A DNA stretch of 34,162 bases from an uncultured archaeon (GTDB lineage Archaea; Nanobdellota; Nanobdellia; Woesearchaeales; CAIVOO01), in the NCBI GenBank assembly GCA_903842985.1, contig CAIMOB010000058.1, positions 1 to 34,162 on the forward strand, written 5' to 3'. The position numbers were made by a program, and so were the translations under genes. The notes beneath the pieces were generated by a model. It was not told the DNA's origin. It did not search any database and was given only the letters and a program-made list of their open reading frames with translations. Below, one piece after another: positions 30,963 through 34,162 of the stretch (positions within the stretch are counted from its first letter, which is position 1; every line of letters begins with the position of its first letter).

Positions 30963-31515
30963 GATTTTGATACGTGGCAACTACTATGCCTTTTTTGACT
31001 ATTTTGATTGTTTCGGCTGATTCCATCGAATTTAGCGCCCTTCTGTAATAATGATTTACTTGTTTTTGTGATTTATCCTCATTATAATATGTCTTAAGAA
31101 TCGATGCCAAAATGCTGTCGCCTCTATTAAACGAACAGAAGCTGTTGAATATAATTGTTTTAACAGGCGAGTTGCTGTCAACTGTTATTTCAATCCCATG
31201 ATTGCCCCTAAGTGTCTTGACATCCAAGACCTTTCCTTCTATCACTTGATAGATATCTGAATTGCATGGTTGAGGTTTTCCAGAAACGCCGTTGAATTGG
31301 TCCATCAGCATCCACAACGTATCCATATGAGACATTGTTATTCTTTTATCTGCTTCGTGTATCGAAGCTGCCAGTGATTCCAAAGCTTTATGACTAATTT
31401 TTTTGTTTTTATAACCGCTTCCACTTGCTTCAATATGATGATCTTTAACAGATTCAATTAACATGTTTTCTTTTTCATTTGGCATCGCTATTCTTTCCAT
31501 TGAGCATTTTGACAT
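30958..31515 (-). CDS. Hypothetical protein, 185 aa
   Basis: I do not recognise the family. The first half is helical and histidine/serine-containing (HKALESLAASIHEADKRIT). Residues 88-140 look like a small beta-barrel: VIEGKVLDVKTLRGNHGIEI, then KTIIFNSFCSFNRGDSI, similar in pattern to OB or SH3-like folds that bind nucleic acid. No signal or membrane segment. A TATA element near 31540-31549 supports the start. Its 3' end covers the gltX promoter, so read-through could affect gltX. Confidence 0.7.
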   Translation of the reverse strand: MSKCSMERIAMPNEKENMLIESVKDHHIEASGSGYKNKKISHKALESLAASIHEADKRITMSHMDTLWMLMDQFNGVSGKPQPCNSDIYQVIEGKVLDVKTLRGNHGIEITVDSNSPVKTIIFNSFCSFNRGDSILASILKTYYNEDKSQKQVNHYYRRALNSMESAETIKIVKKGIVVATYQNL

Positions 31516-31616
31516 GTTAAATCCAGAAACAGCACATAAATTTATAGTTTTTGGTTATTGGTTTTTAAAGTTTATAAACAAAGATTTAAATAGTGTCATT
31601 TCAGACTTTTTTGCAG

Positions 31617-31690
31617 GGGCCCTTAGCCCAGCCTGGTAGAGCGCCGCATTGGCTATGCGGAGGCCGCGGGTTCGAATCCCGCAGGGTCCA
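31617..31690 (+). tRNA. tRNA-Ala (anticodon GGC)
   Basis: A complete cloverleaf: acceptor GGGCCCT with AGGGTCC including the alanine identity pair G3-U70, T-stem GCGGG/CCCGC with loop TTCGAAT, anticodon stem CCGCA/TGCGG, and discriminator A. The loop TTGGCTA places GGC at 34-36 (reads GCC and GCU). Two oddities: position 37 is U, where a purine is nearly universal, and the D-stem has a C-A mismatch. CCA is not encoded beyond the discriminator. A TATA-like TTTAAATA near 31585 precedes it. Confidence 0.88.
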
Positions 31691-31708
31691 CTTCATATTT
31701 TGCTTCGC

Positions 31709-31781
31709 GGGCTCATAGATCAGTCCGGCAGATCGTCGCCTTCGCAAGGCGGAAACCCGGGTTCAAATCCCGGTGGGTCCA
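31709..31781 (+). tRNA. tRNA-Ala (anticodon CGC)
   Basis: A complete cloverleaf: acceptor GGGCTCA with TGGGTCC including G3-U70, D-stem GATC/GATC, T-stem CCGGG/CCCGG with loop TTCAAAT, anticodon stem TCGCC/GGCGG and loop TTCGCAA. CGC at 34-36 reads GCG; position 37 is A. The discriminator is A and no 3' CCA is encoded. It starts 18 nt after the first tRNA, so both are probably cut from one precursor. Confidence 0.93.
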
Positions 31782-31816
31782 TAAGTTTTTTAAACAAAAA
31801 GAGATTAACAATAAAA

Positions 31817-32206
31817 ATGGTAAGAACAGACTTGGGCGAACTTTTAGATGAGATATCTGGTTTTTTTATTTTTCCAAGTGCAACAGTCCTCACAGGAACG
31901 CTGACGCGCGCAGGCGAAGCAAAATTTCCAACGCATAAATTTGTATTTGTTGATGTTAGACTGATTGGGATTATTGAAAACAGGGAAAGGCTTAATCATA
32001 CAAAAAGAATAAGCGTGAGAATTGAAAACGACGACAGTGATTACCACGTTGACTATCATCCAAAACTAATGATTAACATATTAAAAGCAATTAGTGATAT
32101 AATAAAAGAGAAAAATCTAAAAGAAAATAGAGCAAGGTCTGGAATAATTTATTCATTTTCAACAACGGGAAATTCATTCACAATCGAGAAAAGAACAGAA
32201 AAATGA
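31817..32206 (+). CDS. Hypothetical protein, 129 aa
   Basis: I do not recognise the family. ATG 31817 is the first sensible start; a longer open frame runs back through both tRNA genes and is accidental. The protein is probably soluble, starting with TDLGELLDEISGFF, with mixed alpha/beta character, DDSDYHVDYHPKL in the middle and a basic C-terminal third. The stop overlaps the ATG of the HIT gene (ATGA), so the two are translated together. Confidence 0.72.
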   Translation: MVRTDLGELLDEISGFFIFPSATVLTGTLTRAGEAKFPTHKFVFVDVRLIGIIENRERLNHTKRISVRIENDDSDYHVDYHPKLMINILKAISDIIKEKNLKENRARSGIIYSFSTTGNSFTIEKRTEK

Positions 32207-32610
32207 CAGACTGCATCTTCTGCAAGATAATCAAGGGGGAGATTCCGTGCGCAAAGGTCTTTGAAGACAGCGATGTGATTGCTTTCCTTGACATTTCTCC
32301 TGTCAATCCAGGGCATACACTTGTTGTGCCGAAGAAGCATTATGAAACTTTGATGGATTTGCCGGATGATTTGGCATGCAAAGTCATGAAAGCGCTGAAG
32401 AAAATTGTTTCTGCTGTGAAAGAAGCTGTGGACGCAGACGGAATAAATATCAATCAGAGCAACCTTAAGCCAGCTGGCCAGCTTATTCCGCATGTGCACT
32501 TCCATATCATCCCAAGAAATATTGGAGATGGGCTTCGCCATTGGCCGCAGAAGAAATATGAAGAGGGGCAGATGGAAGAAGTGAGGAAGAATATAGATAA
32601 AAGGTTATAA
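32203..32610 (+). CDS. HIT-family nucleotide hydrolase
   Basis: This 135-aa protein belongs to the histidine-triad superfamily, which hydrolyses nucleoside phosphoramidates or dinucleotides. The triad is H97-V-H99-F-H101 in PHVHFHIIP. The N-terminal C-I-F-C pair with a later histidine (KKHYETL) could bind zinc, as in the Hint/Fhit-like archaeal proteins. The loop NQSNLKPAGQLIPH differs from the common NNGxxAGQxVxH in part. It is cotranscribed with the preceding unknown gene. Confidence 0.93.
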   Translation: MTDCIFCKIIKGEIPCAKVFEDSDVIAFLDISPVNPGHTLVVPKKHYETLMDLPDDLACKVMKALKKIVSAVKEAVDADGININQSNLKPAGQLIPHVHFHIIPRNIGDGLRHWPQKKYEEGQMEEVRKNIDKRL

Positions 32611-32630
32611 TTCTTGTTAAACATCCACAA

Positions 32631-32660
32631 CCTTTATATATTAGTTATATTTTTTAACTA
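32631..32660 (+). promoter_or_regulatory. MarR-gene promoter with candidate operator
   Basis: CTTTATATATTA (from 32631) is a TATA element. It touches the palindrome TAGTTA-7-TAACTA at 32642-32660. A dimeric regulator at this site would block polymerase recruitment, as in MarR autorepression. Predicted transcription starts near 32662. Confidence 0.5.
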
Positions 32661-32697
32661 TTATTAAATTTAACAATAAATCTAAATAACCAATAAA

Positions 32698-33204
32698 ATG
32701 CAAAATAAAGACTATGACCAGATAACAGAGAATATTATGTCGCTTTTCCCCTTATTTAGAAGGCTGCTGAAGTTCAGCGAAGAAGACAGATGCACAAACA
32801 TGCTTAATCCGCAGTATCCTGTCTTGGGAATATTGTCAGTCAGGGGCGCTTTGCCAATGTCTGAAATCGGGACGCATCTAGGCATCTCAAAGCCAAATAT
32901 GACTGCCATCATCGACCATCTGATTGCAGAGAAAAAGGTTAGGAGAATAGATGATGAGAAGGACAGGAGAATAGTGAAAATAGGCGTCACTGAAAAAGGC
33001 AGGGAGACATTGAAAGGCTCAAGAGAAATCCTGAAAAAAAATCTCAAGGAGAAACTTCTTGTCCTGGATGAGAAAGAGCTGACGAAGATGTCAGGCTCGC
33101 TAAAGAGCTTAAAAGAGATACTGTCAAAGATTGATTCCTCCAACAACAAAGATAATAAGGGAGTCAAGACTAAAAAAGACATAACCAAGGAGGCTAAAAA
33201 ATGA
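32698..33204 (+). CDS. MarR-family transcriptional regulator
   Basis: This 168-aa winged-helix protein has the family layout: N-terminal dimerisation helix, helix-turn-helix (MSEIGTHLGISKPNMTAIID), wing (DEKDRRIVKIGVTEKG) and C-terminal dimer helix with a lysine-rich tail. Archaeal members respond to small ligands or stress and often repress their own operon. A palindrome at 32642-32660 overlaps its promoter. The last four bases overlap the ATG of the next gene, so the secreted protein downstream is the probable target. Confidence 0.9.
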   Translation: MQNKDYDQITENIMSLFPLFRRLLKFSEEDRCTNMLNPQYPVLGILSVRGALPMSEIGTHLGISKPNMTAIIDHLIAEKKVRRIDDEKDRRIVKIGVTEKGRETLKGSREILKKNLKEKLLVLDEKELTKMSGSLKSLKEILSKIDSSNNKDNKGVKTKKDITKEAKK

Positions 33205-34162
33205 AAACAAGAGGAAATTTGCAGAGTTTAATACTCCTCGCAGCATTTATGATATTTGCTGTTGCAGGGTCAACACCAGCTCATGGCGAGAACGTGAATG
33301 AGATTAATTATTCTTCTTCCACAAACATACCCACTACTTCCAATCCATATTTCATGGTAAGTGTGATTAAATACGAACCTTACCCGGTGAATGCAGGAGA
33401 TTGGTTTGACCTATGGATAAAAGTACAAAACATGGGACTCACTGATGCGCCGGCAGCAAGGTTCGAGCTCAAGCTTGATTACCCTTTCTCTTCGAACGAC
33501 ACGCTTGTGAGGGATTACGGATTAATCAACGGCATAAACAATGCTTACAAGCTGGATGCCACAAAAGACTCCACCCAGGTTGTCCTTAAATACCGGGTTA
33601 AAGTGGCGGACAATGCCCCAGCGGGGGAATCGAAACTAAAGATTATAACAAATGCAAATTCAGAATCAACAACGGCAGCAGCAGGCTATGACATACCAAT
33701 TGAGATAGCCAAGACAAAGACTGAATTCAATGTCAAGCTCAGGGACATAACTCCCCAGGAAACTTCGTTTGTTCTCACAAACACAGGGGGCGAGCCTGCA
33801 AAGGCAATTGTCTTTGAAGTGGAGCAAGGCAATGTGAATTTTCTCAAGGAGACAGAGCCTTCATCTCTCGGCGACCTCAACCAGGGCGATCTTGCAGTCG
33901 CGCATGTGAAAGCTATTCCCACACAAGGCGCTAATGCAATCAATGTCAAAATATCTTACACAGACATCGCAGGAGTCAGGAACACAGTTGAGAGGACAGT
34001 GCCCATTGACAGCTCTATGCTGCAGAATGTATGCACGCAAGCAGCAAACAAGGATTATCTCAGATGGGTCTTCGGCGCAGTGGGACTTCTCACTGGAGTT
34101 TTCATAATGCTTCTCACGATGCTTATTCTGCAGAAGAGGCGCGCTGCAAAGCATCATCAGTA
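33201..34162 (+). CDS. Secreted beta-domain protein with C-terminal anchor (3' end at window edge)
   Basis: The frame runs 320 codons and stops 1 nt short of completing its next codon; the last two bases are TA, so a stop may come right at the edge. The protein has a signal peptide (about 1-30), two Ig-like beta domains of the kind found in COG1361/CARDB surface proteins (VSVIKYEPYPVNAGDWFDLW, then TEFNVKLRDITPQETSFVL), and a transmembrane helix at about 290-312 followed by KRRAAKHHQ. AGGAGG precedes the ATG. In related archaea such genes often lead to an ABC exporter; that region is outside the window. Confidence 0.8.
   Translation, partial: MKTRGNLQSLILLAAFMIFAVAGSTPAHGENVNEINYSSSTNIPTTSNPYFMVSVIKYEPYPVNAGDWFDLWIKVQNMGLTDAPAARFELKLDYPFSSNDTLVRDYGLINGINNAYKLDATKDSTQVVLKYRVKVADNAPAGESKLKIITNANSESTTAAAGYDIPIEIAKTKTEFNVKLRDITPQETSFVLTNTGGEPAKAIVFEVEQGNVNFLKETEPSSLGDLNQGDLAVAHVKAIPTQGANAINVKISYTDIAGVRNTVERTVPIDSSMLQNVCTQAANKDYLRWVFGAVGLLTGVFIMLLTMLILQKRRAAKHHQ

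Noticed and set aside
31649-31816. N-terminal extension of the 129-aa protein through the two tRNA genes
   Set aside because: Both tRNAs fold completely, and the extension begins at a TTG inside an anticodon stem-loop. ATG 31817 is the sensible start.

Overview
The window is archaeal. Its information-processing genes are archaeal in type: RNase P protein Pop5, proteasome alpha, SBDS, exosome Rrp4/Rrp41/Rrp42, RNA polymerase subunits Rpo4 and RpoK, Spt5, SecE, thermosome, DtdA and a histone-fold protein. Promoters are TATA boxes, and many sit about 26-30 nt from the start codon, as expected for leaderless mRNAs. Genes are compact, AT-rich and often overlap. Cell division is of the FtsZ/SepF type. 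Together with several small hypothetical proteins, a short histone and tail-fibre-like surface proteins, this suggests a DPANN archaeon, perhaps Woesearchaeota-like. The domain is certain; the phylum is inference. I see no IS element, CRISPR array or prophage core.

Layout. 48-836 (-): cytidine deaminase and a small unknown. 1018-6194 (+): RNase P/proteasome/SBDS/exosome superoperon running on into rpoK, eS1 and a ferredoxin. 6227-7986: a membrane protein, a ZPR1 zinc-finger protein, a hairpin-rich intergenic region that may encode an RNA, and SepF. 8164-9354 (+): eL21, Rpo4 and DUF655. 9347-11002 (-): Elp3.

11034-20466 is a cell-surface island. Its core is a five-gene minus-strand cluster (18872 down to 11452) with 4-nt ATGA overlaps at three junctions and a 5-nt gap at the fourth: a 937-aa fibre-like secreted protein, a 55-aa AbrB-like protein, a beta-CASP ribonuclease, a 948-aa fibre-like secreted protein ending in an S74 intramolecular chaperone, and a small putative zinc protein. 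A putative lipoprotein lies on each side, and DtdA sits between the cluster and the right-hand one.

20463-25440 (-): uL11 with a long C-terminal extension, two small unknowns, Spt5, SecE, FtsZ, a long FKBP isomerase and CMP kinase. 25554-28353 (+): thermosome, then two coiled-coil proteins. 28340-31515 (-): a sequon-rich membrane-anchored protein, a 56-aa histone-fold protein, glutamyl-tRNA synthetase and an unknown. 31617-31781: two tandem tRNA-Ala genes (GGC and CGC). 31817-34162 (+): an unknown, a HIT protein, a MarR regulator with a candidate operator, and a secreted protein with a C-terminal membrane anchor whose last codon is cut by the window end.

Most of the window is core RNA and protein metabolism. 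The parts that deserve a second look are the fibre-protein operon, the structured intergenic region at 7365-7492, paired hairpins before ftsZ, an 18-bp element shared by the uL11 and FKBP upstream regions, and the uL11 extension.
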